DNA of 64,000 nt from CBDBIK01 sp965206145 (GTDB lineage Bacteria > Pseudomonadota > Alphaproteobacteria > TMED109): the NCBI GenBank assembly GCA_965206145.1, contig CBDBIK010000006.1, forward strand, positions 1-64,000, given 5' to 3'. The notes under the pieces are model-generated. The model did no database searches and was not told the DNA's origin. It saw only the letters and a program-made list of their open reading frames with translations. Of this stretch, positions 1 to 7,997 are shown one piece after another; the first letter of the stretch is position 1, and each line of letters begins with the position of its first letter. The position numbers and the translations under genes were made by a program.

Positions 1-736
1 ACATCGTTCAACGTGACGGTCGGCACGATTTTTCATCACACGCACATGCCACTTCAAAAATAGTTTTTGGCGATCTCGCTCATTCTGAACGCCAAGAAAG
101 GTTTGTCTGCGCTTCAACTCTCCCGTGATCTTGAAGTCAATAAGAACACGGCATGGCGAGTTACCATGCAGGTTCGCAAGGCTATGACCCAAGCAGAGCA
201 TCGCAATTTGCTTACTGGTATTGTTGAGATGGATGAAACCTATGTTGGCGGGAAGCCCAGAAAGGGGACAAAGGGCATGAACCGAACGGTGGCACCCAAG
301 AGGTCGCGGTACCAAGAAGGCTCCTGTGATTGGTGCGGTGGAGCGTGACGGCAAAGTTACTGCTAAGGCAGTTTCCAAAAACAAGATGAGAGGCAAAGAC
401 TTGCGGTCATTTGTGCGCGACCGTGTAGACACGGACAACGCCAGCCTGATCACTGACGAATACAAAGGCTATCTCGGAATGAGTAAAGTTTTTTGCCCCA
501 CGCAGTAATAAGACACGCTGAGTGGTATGTGGACGGCGACATTCACACCAATACCATTGAAGGGTTCTGGGCACTATTGAAGCGCGGCATGTTTGGCCAG
601 TTCTACAGCGTGAGCCGAAAGCATCTACAGCGTTACACAGTGCTACGTGGACGAATTTTGCTACCGCTATAACCTGCGCAAGGCTGATCCTTTTGCCACC
701 TTCGTCCTGACCGTCAATCGTGGATTGGGAGTATAG
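1..736 (+). pseudogene. IS1595-family (ISXO2-like) transposase, decayed, left end off window
   Basis: The conceptual translation runs across the three frames and matches the DDE transposase of the IS1595/ISXO2 family: a helix-turn-helix-like stretch (LSALQLSRDLEVNKNTAWR), then the signature MDETYVGGKPRKG, then HTNTIEGFWALLKRGMFGQF carrying the last catalytic region. It is broken in several places. An in-frame TAG at 61-63 stands where a Trp codon would be expected. A frameshift lies near 295-325, a second near 485-500 and a third near 637. The final part ends with TAG at 734-736. The gene starts before base 1. It cannot encode an active enzyme as read. Shifts near homopolymers could partly be sequencing error, but the amber codon argues for true decay. 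Confidence 0.85.
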
Positions 737-737
737 C

Positions 738-1615
738 ATGAGTAAGGTACCTTTGAAAGTCATTGCAGGAACACCGGATCGACCGCTGGTAATCGGAGAC
801 ATAGAAATCCCTTGTTATGTTTTGGAAGATGAGACACGGGTTTTCTCAAGTCGTGGACTAACCGGTGCAGTAGGACTAAATCCTGGGGCTGGCTATAGAA
901 TACCGAAATTAATGATGTCTAAGGCGTTAAAGTCATTTTTAAACAATGAGTTAGTGTCGGCTATAGATTCACCTATATCGTTTAAAAACCCGGTAGGCGG
1001 CGGAAATGTTAGAGGGTATCGCGTAACACTTTTAGTTGATATTTGCCATGCCATTTTAGCAGCACGAGACGCTGAAACGCTCTCAGGAAATCAAATAAAA
1101 GATGCAAAAGATGTGATACCCTAATTCGTGCGCTTGCTGTAGTTGGCGTTATAGCATTGGTAGACGAAGCTACTGGGTATGAAAAACTTAGAGAAGAACG
1201 CGCACTCGCCACAATACTTGAAAAGTTCATCGCAAAGGAACTACGGCCTTGGACGCGCACTTTTCCATACGAGTTTTATAGGCAGATTTTCCGTCTGAAG
1301 GGCTGGCCCGACCCTGATGGTGCTAAACGACCTTCCGTGATCGGCCATTACACAAACGATATAGTTTATGACCGATTGGCTCCGGGTGTTCTAAAGGAAT
1401 TGCGGGAAACAAACCCGACATTGCCGGAAGGCAGACGCAAAAATCGCCACCACCAGTGGTTTACTTCAGATGTTGGACATCCAAAGCTCAAGGAGCATCT
1501 AGCTGCCGTCACCGCGCTAATGCGGGCCTCTCCTAACTGGGAAGCGTTTACGCGTAATCTGCAGCGGGCGTTTCCGAAGTTGAATGAGACGATTCCTATG
1601 TCGTTAGATAATTGA
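738..1615 (+). pseudogene. P63C-domain protein, split by one frameshift
   Basis: Two adjacent ORFs in different frames read as one protein. The first (ATG at 738, to 1124) has an N-terminal half with GYRVTLLVDICHAILAARDA. The second (frame open from about 1112 to 1615) has LIRALAVVGVIALVDEATGY and then KELRPWTRTFPYEFYRQIFR, which I recognise as the P63C domain found in phage and plasmid proteins of unknown function. The frames change between about 1095 and 1115, in an A-rich stretch (gatgcaaaagatg), so one base is probably gained or lost. The start codon is only 1 bp after the stop of the IS1595 transposase, which suggests translational coupling or a passenger gene. Base composition is less GC-rich than the core block. 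The family's biochemical function is unknown. Confidence 0.75.
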
Positions 1616-1634
1616 ACTTATAGGAACTAGAATC

Positions 1635-1811
1635 ATGCAAAAAATCCTTCTTTTAATCATTCTACAGATATTCCTGTCATCTTGTGGTGAAAGCAACGAA
1701 GATGCATATATAAGAGGCTATGAAGATGGGATAATCGAAGTCTGTTATGAATTGGAACGTATAAACGATTATTTTTACGCAGAGCTTCGACGAAACAAAG
1801 TTTGTTTCTAA
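1635..1811 (+). CDS. small putative lipoprotein (58 aa)
   Basis: ATG at 1635 is preceded by a GGAAC-type ribosome site. The protein starts with a classic short signal: Lys, a run of Leu/Ile, then a lipobox-like LSSC with the Cys at residue 17, so it is probably lipidated and membrane anchored. The mature part is about 42 residues, acidic then basic, with a Tyr/Gly motif (YIRGYEDGIIEVCYEL). It follows the P63C gene by 19 bp on the same strand and shares its lower GC content, so the two are likely co-transcribed and co-acquired. I do not recognise a family. A phage spanin-like or entry-exclusion role is possible but unsupported. Confidence 0.5.
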   Translation: MQKILLLIILQIFLSSCGESNEDAYIRGYEDGIIEVCYELERINDYFYAELRRNKVCF

Positions 1812-1918
1812 GCTTTATGGGAAAACTCTAACATCAAGACCTTAAACTAGGAAATTCCGATAAAATTTAAGGGAAATTTTCTGACGCACTGAAAATATGG
1901 TTCTGGTTCTAGCTGCCT

Positions 1919-2140
1919 TTACCAGATGGAACTATCCACTGGATTTAATCGCGTTTCGATGCGGTCAAGGCGGGTTCGTATTGAGCCTATAGCTGCCTCA
2001 TGTGTGGCATCCGTAGACATGAATCCGGTCATGTGCTGGCACAAGCCGGTGAGGCTCGATTTAACCTCTGTCATCTCTGCCTTGAGCGTTGATAGGTCCG
2101 TGTGAATTGTTCCGAAGTTTTCAAGCATCAGGTCTTGCAT
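1919..2140 (-). CDS. small coiled-coil-like protein, function unknown
   Basis: I chose the ATG at 2140 (MQDLMLENFGTIHTDL); a longer form starting at 2173 would overlap the ORF upstream. The 73-residue product is dominated by heptad-like spacing of Leu/Met/Ile (LSTLKAEMTEVKSSL, then IGSIRTRLDRIETRLN), typical of a short coiled coil. There is no enzymatic motif. It lies just downstream of another small ORF (stop at 2148-2150) on the same strand, so the two may form a mini-operon. I recall similar short proteins being annotated only as hypothetical in alphaproteobacteria. Confidence 0.5.
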   Translation of the reverse strand: MQDLMLENFGTIHTDLSTLKAEMTEVKSSLTGLCQHMTGFMSTDATHEAAIGSIRTRLDRIETRLNPVDSSIW

Positions 2141-2147
2141 TACGTTC

Positions 2148-2309
2148 TCACTCACCGTCCTTGCCCCCGTCAACCACGTCCAGTTTGTACTTCTCGACGG
2201 ACTGCGCGTGGGTGTTCACGTTGCCCCTGAACGCGTCCTCTGGCGTCACGAGGCGTAAGCGCAGAAGCTCGCAGGCGTTTCCAGGGCAGGACGTTACGCA
2301 TGGAACCAT
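2148..2309 (-). CDS. hypothetical small protein (53 aa)
   Basis: An ATG at 2309 opens a 53-codon frame ending in TGA at 2148-2150, 7 bp before the next ORF on the same strand. The C-terminal part (LRLVTPEDAFRGNVNTHAQ, then SVEKYKLDVVDGGKDGE) reads like genuine protein sequence, whereas the overlapping 94-aa minus-strand frame over 2170-2454 is Arg/Ser-rich and looks like a shadow. It may be the 3' remnant of a longer gene, because upstream DNA carries no convincing continuation. No family recognised. Confidence 0.35.
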   Translation of the reverse strand: MVPCVTSCPGNACELLRLRLVTPEDAFRGNVNTHAQSVEKYKLDVVDGGKDGE

Positions 2310-2737
2310 TCCCTCGGTGAGCCAAAACCGCTATGCGATTGCCGCCAAAGCATGCGGAGGAAAAGCGCCGTACCCATTGGCTCTGGAGATTAGGGTTGCT
2401 GTACGGGGAGGAACGGCACCAGCCGGTCCTGTGAGCCGTGAACACGATATGCAAGTATCCACATAACGCGGTTACTTAGGTATATAGGTCCCTAGAATTT
2501 GGAATCTTAACCGACGGCTGAGATTTCTATCATGAATCTCACGGAGGACGACCGAGTCATAGTAAATATGGAGAGAATTTCTTATGGTGGCAGGACAAGA
2601 TCGAAACGCTCTAGATGTGCCAAGTAAAATTCTGCACCACCGCCACCATTTTTGTTGTCCGTTGATGGTTTTGGCACCGAACAGATGCATTCGAGGACAC
2701 TACGTACATTCACCGAATTTAATATAAGCAGGACTTT
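2310..2737. other. non-coding stretch at the left edge of the core block
   Basis: No convincing gene is seen. The stretch contains repeat copy A (2403-2500) followed by a relatively AT-rich segment that runs up to the Rieske gene. ORFs on either strand here have biased, low-complexity translations and were not accepted. Promoters for the Rieske gene probably lie in the last 150 bases, but I could not pick clear -35/-10 boxes. Confidence 0.5.
2403..2500 (+). repeat. dispersed repeat copy A with conserved hairpin
   Basis: About 95 bases resemble 37486-37580 in the same orientation, at roughly 75-80% identity by eye. The conserved core is gaggaacggc, then a variable stem, then cctgtga and cgtgaacacgatat. 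The fold is an outer stem ACGGC (2413-2417) with GCCGT (2435-2439) and an inner stem ACC (2418-2420) with GGT (2425-2427), loop AGCC. In the other copy the inner stem is GTC/GAC, so both changed pairs are compensated. The two copies bracket the 2.7-37.3 kb core block. Confidence 0.55.
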
Positions 2738-3142
2738 ATGAACAAACAGGGTAGCGATGGCACACTTAACGATCATGCCAATAAGAACGTAGGCGGTGGT
2801 GATGTTCCGGCTTTTACCTGCCGCATTGTGGATATCCCTGACGGCGGCGCATTCGGAATAGAGGGAGACAATTCCGGCGACCCAGGTGCGATTGTTGTTC
2901 GCTGTCAAGATCGGGTCTTCGCTTACCACAACGTCTGTCCCCATGCGGCTCTTCCGCTCGATCTCGTGCCGGGACGCTTTATGTCCCGGGAAGGGAATCA
3001 TCTCCTCTGTGCCAATCATGGTGCCCTGTTCGATCTCGTGACAGGTCTCTGCGTGGCAGGCCCCTGCAAGGGCAAGAGCCTGGAAAAGATCGAGACGAAA
3101 GTGAGGGGAGGGGAGATCCTGCTCAGACGTGGTCGACGATGA
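2738..3142 (+). CDS. Rieske [2Fe-2S] domain protein
   Basis: The 134-residue protein is little more than one Rieske domain. It has the two cluster-binding motifs CPH (in VCPHAALPLD) and CANH (in LLCANHGALFDLVTG), about 25 residues apart, which supply the two Cys and two His ligands of a Rieske [2Fe-2S] cluster. There is no signal peptide or membrane anchor, so it is probably a cytoplasmic ferredoxin-type electron carrier or a small oxygenase-like component, partner unknown. The domain is preceded by about 45 residues that include a short hydrophilic Asn/Asp-rich leader. Its 3' end overlaps the convergent Nudix gene by 20 bp. ATG 2738 follows a GCAGGA-type site. Confidence 0.85.
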   Translation: MNKQGSDGTLNDHANKNVGGGDVPAFTCRIVDIPDGGAFGIEGDNSGDPGAIVVRCQDRVFAYHNVCPHAALPLDLVPGRFMSREGNHLLCANHGALFDLVTGLCVAGPCKGKSLEKIETKVRGGEILLRRGRR

Positions 3143-3794
3143 CTCGTTCCCGTTCGCTGCGCCACGCATAAAGTGGCGTCGGTCTGTCAGGACGAAGACG
3201 CTCCGGGTTTCCTTCCACTTCGGCAAATCGTTCCAGCATGAAAAGTGTCACGATCGGGAGCGGCACCTTATTTCGCTGCGCGAGAGGCACCCAGTCGACT
3301 TCCTCGAGCTCTTCATTCGGTTTCATCTGCCCTTGCAGGCCCTCAGCCGAGGCAACGAAGAACCGGGCGTGGAAGCGGATTGGACGGGAGACTGGCGTGA
3401 TTGCCCGGCCCAAGTAGCGGAGCGATCCCAGCGCGGGCGCAACGCCGGCTTGTTTCATCCTGAGATAGGCATCTCCGACCGGCGTGCCCACGTCGCCGGA
3501 ACGGACGAGCATGAGGCCTGTTTCCTCAACGGTTTCGCGGATGGCGGCCATCGCAAGCGCACGCGCCATTGATGACGTCCTTCCGATTCCGCGACGACGT
3601 TCCAGAACGGGATCAAGGGGTGTTGCGGGCCGGGCGATGCGATCGGAGGAATCAACCCCACCGCCGGGGAAGACGAACATCCCTGGCATGAAGCGAGCGG
3701 TGTCGGGACGACGTCCCATGAGGATTTCCGGTCCCTTCTTTCCCGAATGGACCAGAATCAGCGTTGCTGCATCGCGGGGTCGTCGGGGTTTCAC
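3123..3794 (-). CDS. NUDIX hydrolase
   Basis: The 223-residue protein has an N-terminal strand (ATLILVHSGKKGPEILMGRR), a long insertion, and a Nudix-box helix AAIRETVEETGLML whose REx2EExG core binds the metal. The usual Gly and first Glu of the box come earlier (FPGGGVDSSDR), separated by a Pro/Arg-rich insertion, as in the larger Nudix proteins related to NUDT19 and some coenzyme A or nucleotide diphosphatases. The substrate cannot be told from sequence. The start is GTG at 3794 with a GAGGA site about ten bases upstream. It is divergent from tadA and convergent with the Rieske gene, overlapping it by 20 bp. Confidence 0.85.
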   Translation of the reverse strand: MKPRRPRDAATLILVHSGKKGPEILMGRRPDTARFMPGMFVFPGGGVDSSDRIARPATPLDPVLERRRGIGRTSSMARALAMAAIRETVEETGLMLVRSGDVGTPVGDAYLRMKQAGVAPALGSLRYLGRAITPVSRPIRFHARFFVASAEGLQGQMKPNEELEEVDWVPLAQRNKVPLPIVTLFMLERFAEVEGNPERLRPDRPTPLYAWRSERERVIVDHV

Positions 3795-3874
3795 GGAGGC
3801 GTCCTCGTAAGGGGCTGGATGCGAAGGAAGCGGATATCCCTACCATGGAACGGCAGGGTCTGGGGAGACGAAGG

Positions 3875-4327
3875 ATGCAAGATCCCGATCCGATGATGGT
3901 GATCGCAATCGAAGAAGCGCGTGCCGCCGCCGCCGGGGGAGAAGTCCCCGTGGGCGCGGTTCTTGCCCGGAACGGTGAGGTCATCGCCCGTGCTCGCAAC
4001 CGGATTGAGGAGGCGGGCGATCCCCTTGCGCATGCTGAAATCCTGGTACTTCGGGAAGGTGCCGCCCTACTAGGGCGGCACGGACTGGGCGAGTGCGATT
4101 TTCATGTAACGCTTGAACCGTGCCCGATGTGCGCGCACGCGATTTCCCTTGCTCGAGTACGGCGACTTTTCTTTGGTGCGTGGGATGCGAAAGGGGGCGG
4201 TGTCGAGAACGGCCCGCGCATTTTCGAGCACGCCAGTGCGTTTCACCGCCCGGAAATCTTCGGAGGTGTCGCCGAAAAGAAATCGGTAGCACTTCTCAAA
4301 GCATTCTTCGAGGGCCTTCGCGCCTGA
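3875..4327 (+). CDS. tadA: tRNA-specific adenosine deaminase
   Basis: TadA deaminates the wobble adenosine (A34) of tRNA-Arg to inosine. The zinc and catalytic motifs are present: HAE (DPLAHAEILVLREG) and PCPMC (LEPCPMCAHA), with the catalytic Glu in HAE. The C-terminal region KGGGVENGPRIF carries the usual substrate loop. I chose ATG 3875 (MQDPDPMM) because GGGGAGA sits about nine bases upstream; ATG 3845 would add ten residues. The product is 150 residues, the normal family length. It is transcribed divergently from the Nudix gene and convergent with purD. Confidence 0.92.
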   Translation: MQDPDPMMVIAIEEARAAAAGGEVPVGAVLARNGEVIARARNRIEEAGDPLAHAEILVLREGAALLGRHGLGECDFHVTLEPCPMCAHAISLARVRRLFFGAWDAKGGGVENGPRIFEHASAFHRPEIFGGVAEKKSVALLKAFFEGLRA

Positions 4328-4373
4328 AAGGCTCCGGTGAAAGGCTCCGAAAGAAACTGTCGGCAGGCGAGAG

Positions 4374-5627
4374 CTACAGGCCGATGTCGCGTCGACAGAA
4401 CCCTTCTGGCCAGTCGATGGTGTCAACTGCCTGGTAGGCGCGTTCGCGAGCTTCATCGAGGTCGGCCCCGTTGGCTGTGACACCGAGAACCCTTCCTCCG
4501 GCCGCGAAAATTTCTTCCCCTCTCGCGTGGGTTGCCGCATGGAAGATCGCGACCTCTTCCACGGCTCCCGCTTCCTCAAGGCCACGGATTCTTGTTCCCG
4601 TTTTGGGAGTGTTGGGATAGCCCTTTGCCGCCATCACGACGCACAGCGAGGTACTCGGCAGGAAACGAAGGTCAAAGTGCCCGATCTCTCCGTCGCGGGT
4701 AGCAAGGAGCGCAGGCAAGAGATCGGACCGCAGTCGCATCATCAGCACCTGACATTCGGGATCTCCGAAACGGACGTTGAACTCAATAAGTTTGGGGCCT
4801 TCGCTTGTAATCATGAGTCCCGCATAGAGGATCCCCTGGAAGGGTGTTCCCCGTTGGTGCATCGTTTCCACGGCGGGTCGGACAATTTCCGCCATTGCCC
4901 GTTCGCGGAGCGCGTCGTCCATGACCGGAGCAGGTGAGCAGGCTCCCATGCCGCCGGTATTGGGTCCCTGATCACCATCGCCAACGCGTTTGTAGTCCTG
5001 TGCGTCGGCGAGCATGAGGGCGGAATTTCCATCGCAAAGGGCGAACAAACTCGCTTCGGTTCCCACCATTCGTTCCTCGACGATTATTCGTGTGCCTGCC
5101 TCGCCGAAGCGTCCGCCGAAGGACTCGTGAACAGCTTTCAGGGCTTCCTCGACGGTCTCCGCCACTGTGACGCCTTTGCCAGCGGCAAGGCCGTCGGCCT
5201 TGACGACGGCTGGAGCACCAATCTCCCGGACAAAACGCACTGCTTTTTCGGCCTCATCGAACGATCTGCCCGCTGCGCAAGGGATGCCCGCCTCGGCGCA
5301 GAGCTCCCGCGTGAAGGATTTTGAGCCCTCAAGCTTAGCGGCTTCGGCGGTCGGGCCAAACGCTGCAATTCCAGCTTCTTCCAAGCGATCGACGATGCCG
5401 GCAACCAGAGGCGCTTCTGGGCCGGGGACAACGAGATCCACCTTCTCAGCCTTTGCAAACCTTACGATTGCATCGAGATCGTTCTGATCGAGATCAATAC
5501 ATTTGGCGACCGCAGCGATACCGGGATTGCCAGGCGCGCAGAGAATTCTTGTCACCAGTGGAGAGCCAGAAAGTGCCCACGCAAGAGAGTGCTCGCGCCC
5601 GCCAGAGCCGAGGAGGAGGATGTGCAT
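4374..5627 (-). CDS. purD: phosphoribosylamine--glycine ligase
   Basis: PurD joins glycine to 5-phosphoribosylamine using ATP, the second step of de novo purine synthesis. The N-terminus MHILLLGSGGREHSLAWALS is the standard family start, followed by an ATP-grasp fold with KADGLAAGKGV and the metal and phosphate-binding FNVRFGDPECQVLM near the C-terminal third. From ATG 5627 the length is 417 residues, close to the usual 420-430. A further in-frame start at 5663 adds 12 residues and is less likely. It faces xseA across 47 bp, so divergent promoters must be packed in that short interval. purF lies elsewhere in this window (22375-23844), not in the same transcript. Confidence 0.95.
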   Translation of the reverse strand: MHILLLGSGGREHSLAWALSGSPLVTRILCAPGNPGIAAVAKCIDLDQNDLDAIVRFAKAEKVDLVVPGPEAPLVAGIVDRLEEAGIAAFGPTAEAAKLEGSKSFTRELCAEAGIPCAAGRSFDEAEKAVRFVREIGAPAVVKADGLAAGKGVTVAETVEEALKAVHESFGGRFGEAGTRIIVEERMVGTEASLFALCDGNSALMLADAQDYKRVGDGDQGPNTGGMGACSPAPVMDDALRERAMAEIVRPAVETMHQRGTPFQGILYAGLMITSEGPKLIEFNVRFGDPECQVLMMRLRSDLLPALLATRDGEIGHFDLRFLPSTSLCVVMAAKGYPNTPKTGTRIRGLEEAGAVEEVAIFHAATHARGEEIFAAGGRVLGVTANGADLDEARERAYQAVDTIDWPEGFCRRDIGL

Positions 5628-5674
5628 GGGGGAGGGTCTCTCAGGTATCCGAATTCTTTTCACGGCACTCTACT

Positions 5675-7102
5675 ATGACCCACATGGCCTCTCCTGCGTC
5701 CAATCTTTACGAGTATTCGGTTGGCGAGCTTTCCCAGGCCATCCAGAAGACGGTTGAGGGTGCGTTTGGGCGGGTCCGCCTGCGCGGAGAGGTTTCAGGT
5801 TTCATGCGCGCACGCTCAGGTCACCTGTACATGGATATCAAAGACAACCAGGCAGTACTCAATGCGGTTTGCTGGAAGAGTCAGGCATCGCGTCTCTCGG
5901 TTCAGCCCGTGGATGGGCTCGAGGTGATCGCCACCGGGCGCATCACTACCTACGGGCCACGTTCGCGCTACCAGATCATCATCGAATCGATTGAGGTGGC
6001 GGGCGAGGGTGCACTCCTCAAGATGATTGAAGACCGTCGCCGTCGCCTGGAGCGGGAGGGACTGTTCGCCGCGGACCGTAAGCAACCGTTACCGTATTTG
6101 CCGACGGTGATTGGAGTTGTGACTTCACCGACGGGTGCGGTCTTCCACGACATTCTTCATCGTCTCAAGGATCGTTTCCCACGCGAGGTGATTCTCTGGC
6201 CCGTGGCCGTGCAGGGTGATGCGGCCGCTGCCGCCATTGCCGCCGCGATACGGGGGTTTGACGCACTGCCTCCTGGTGGCGTGACGCCCCGCCCCAACGT
6301 TCTGATCGTGGGGAGAGGGGGTGGCAGCGTTGAAGATCTCATGGCTTTTAACGAGGAGGATGTCGTGCGTGCGGTCAGCGATTGCACGATCCCGATCATT
6401 TCAGCGATAGGACACGAGACGGATGTCTCGCTCACCGATCATGCCGCCGATGAGCGCGCTCCCACCCCGACGGCAGCAGCCGAGAGGGTGGTTCCGGTCC
6501 GGGCTGAGCTCCAGGCGCGCGTGCTTGAGCTCGGCAAACGCTTGGTGGAAGACGGCTATCGTCTCGTCGAATCTCGCCGCGTTCGCCTTGAATTGGCAGC
6601 AGGTAAGCTCACCCATCCCTCACGACAGCTTGAGTTCATGGTCCAGCGCCTTGACGATCTTTGGGATCGGGTTGTCGCAGCGGCGAGAACTAGGATTGAA
6701 AAGGTCGCCGCGACACTCGCAGGCGCAGGTGCGAGGCTCAGAACACCGGCCCAGGTGGTCGACATGGCCCGGAGCCGCTTCGGTAACCTGTGGGAAAGCA
6801 TTGGGCGAGGGATTAATTCCCGTAAGGAACGGGCCCGACACCAGATTGAATCGGCAGGCGATGTCGAGCGCATGAAAAGAGCGATGGAGCGCAGGATTGT
6901 CGCCGCTACTGCCAAGGTGGCGAGTCTCGGAGAAATCCTTGAAGCGAAGAACCCCGCTGCGATCCGGGATCGAGGGTTTGTTCTCGTGAGGAAGGTTTCA
7001 GGAGTAATCGCCAAGAGCACCAAGGATGTTACTACCGGCGAGCATGTCTTTCTCGGCTTCCATGACGGCGACCTGGCCGCCGAGATTCTGAGTGACAAGT
7101 AA
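5675..7102 (+). CDS. xseA: exodeoxyribonuclease VII large subunit
   Basis: XseA with XseB forms ExoVII, a single-strand-specific exonuclease. Residues from about 10 form the OB-fold (SVGELSQAIQKTVEGAFGRV, RLRGEVSGF), followed by the catalytic domain with SPTGAVFHDILHRL and the conserved GRGGGSVEDLMAFNEE, then GHETDVSLTDHAADERAPTP. A long alpha-helical coiled region with many Arg/Glu follows, and the C-terminal IRDRGFVLVRK is typical of the family. ATG 5675 gives 475 residues; ATG 5684 is a near alternative. The next gene starts within 32 bp of the stop, so the two may share a transcript. xseB is not in this window. Confidence 0.95.
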   Translation: MTHMASPASNLYEYSVGELSQAIQKTVEGAFGRVRLRGEVSGFMRARSGHLYMDIKDNQAVLNAVCWKSQASRLSVQPVDGLEVIATGRITTYGPRSRYQIIIESIEVAGEGALLKMIEDRRRRLEREGLFAADRKQPLPYLPTVIGVVTSPTGAVFHDILHRLKDRFPREVILWPVAVQGDAAAAAIAAAIRGFDALPPGGVTPRPNVLIVGRGGGSVEDLMAFNEEDVVRAVSDCTIPIISAIGHETDVSLTDHAADERAPTPTAAAERVVPVRAELQARVLELGKRLVEDGYRLVESRRVRLELAAGKLTHPSRQLEFMVQRLDDLWDRVVAAARTRIEKVAATLAGAGARLRTPAQVVDMARSRFGNLWESIGRGINSRKERARHQIESAGDVERMKRAMERRIVAATAKVASLGEILEAKNPAAIRDRGFVLVRKVSGVIAKSTKDVTTGEHVFLGFHDGDLAAEILSDK

Positions 7103-7133
7103 GGGGCCAGTCGTTCTGGCTAGGGAGATATTT

Positions 7134-7964
7134 GTGACTGTTTGGAGATGGCTGCTTCCCGTCCTGTTGTTGGCTCCGGGTGCCGATGCGTTCGAAATTC
7201 AGGGCAAGGTGGTCGAAGGAGGTCTCCTCACTGTCGTCGCCGTCCCCGGCACGGTCGCTTTTCTAGATGGGATTGAAATCCCCGTCGCACCTGACGGAAC
7301 GTTCCTGGTTGGATTCCACAGAGACACGCCTTTGCAGATGGTGCTCAGAGTTCTGGAGCCGGGCACGGAGGAAAAGAGGGTCAACCTTGAGGTGCGACAG
7401 CGCAAATACAACGAGCAGAGGATCGACGGTCTGCCACAAAGAAGTGTCTCTCCGCCCCCGGAAGTGCTCAAGCGGATCCGTGAAGAAGCCCGGCGCGTCC
7501 GCAGGGCCCGCGCCATCGTCGTCGATACCCCCTATCACGTGGCGGGTTTCGCCTGGCCGGTTACGGGATGCGTCACCGGCCGTTACGGGTCTCGGCGCAT
7601 CCTGAACGGTGAGCCGCGCAGGCCACATTTCGGGGTCGATATTGCGATTGCACGTGGTACACCCGTGTTTGCACCTGCACCAGGTATCGTCTTGTTTGCG
7701 GACCCCGATCTTTATTTCAGTGGCGGCACCGTCGTGATCGGGCATGGACAATCACTCTCGTCCTCCTACCTGCACCTTGATTCGCTTGCCATGCGTTCGG
7801 GACAGGAAGTACAGGCAGGTGATCTGGTGGGACTCGTGGGCTCCACGGGAAGGAGCACCGGCCCTCACCTTGACTGGCGCTTCAACTGGATGGATTCGCG
7901 ACTCGATCCGGAGCTTGTCGCCGGTTTCCCGGAAGATGGCTGCGCGCCTGCGGACGAGGGATGA
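7134..7964 (+). CDS. M23 family (LytM-like) peptidase, exported
   Basis: GTG at 7134 has an AGGGAG site six bases upstream and gives a good signal peptide (VTVWRWLLPVLLLAPGADA), so I prefer it to the GTG at 7092 that overlaps xseA. The middle part is a beta-rich region and a basic helix. The C-terminal LytM domain has HFGVD (first zinc His and Asp), the central region around VVIGHG, and STGPHLDWRFNW. In most M23 enzymes the last motif is HxH and its second His binds zinc; here it is Asp. Such a variant may be an active subgroup or a non-catalytic activator of amidases. Role: periplasmic peptidoglycan remodelling. Confidence 0.85.
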   Translation: MTVWRWLLPVLLLAPGADAFEIQGKVVEGGLLTVVAVPGTVAFLDGIEIPVAPDGTFLVGFHRDTPLQMVLRVLEPGTEEKRVNLEVRQRKYNEQRIDGLPQRSVSPPPEVLKRIREEARRVRRARAIVVDTPYHVAGFAWPVTGCVTGRYGSRRILNGEPRRPHFGVDIAIARGTPVFAPAPGIVLFADPDLYFSGGTVVIGHGQSLSSSYLHLDSLAMRSGQEVQAGDLVGLVGSTGRSTGPHLDWRFNWMDSRLDPELVAGFPEDGCAPADEG

Positions 7965-7981
7965 TCCTGCTTTTGTGCGTG

Positions 7982-7997
7982 GCCTGTCTGCACAGGC
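7982..7997. terminator. possible bidirectional hairpin between convergent genes
   Basis: A perfect six-base-pair stem GCCTGT / ACAGGC with a CTGC loop lies in the 33-bp gap between the M23 peptidase and the convergent acyltransferase gene. No clear T tract follows on either strand, so a Rho-independent terminator is only possible. Confidence 0.3.

Noticed and set aside
2089..2466. 125-aa plus-strand and 94-aa minus-strand ORFs over the left-edge region
   Set aside because: Biased Ser/Arg/Pro composition and no start signal; a better 53-aa frame lies at 2148-2309 and the rest overlaps repeat A.
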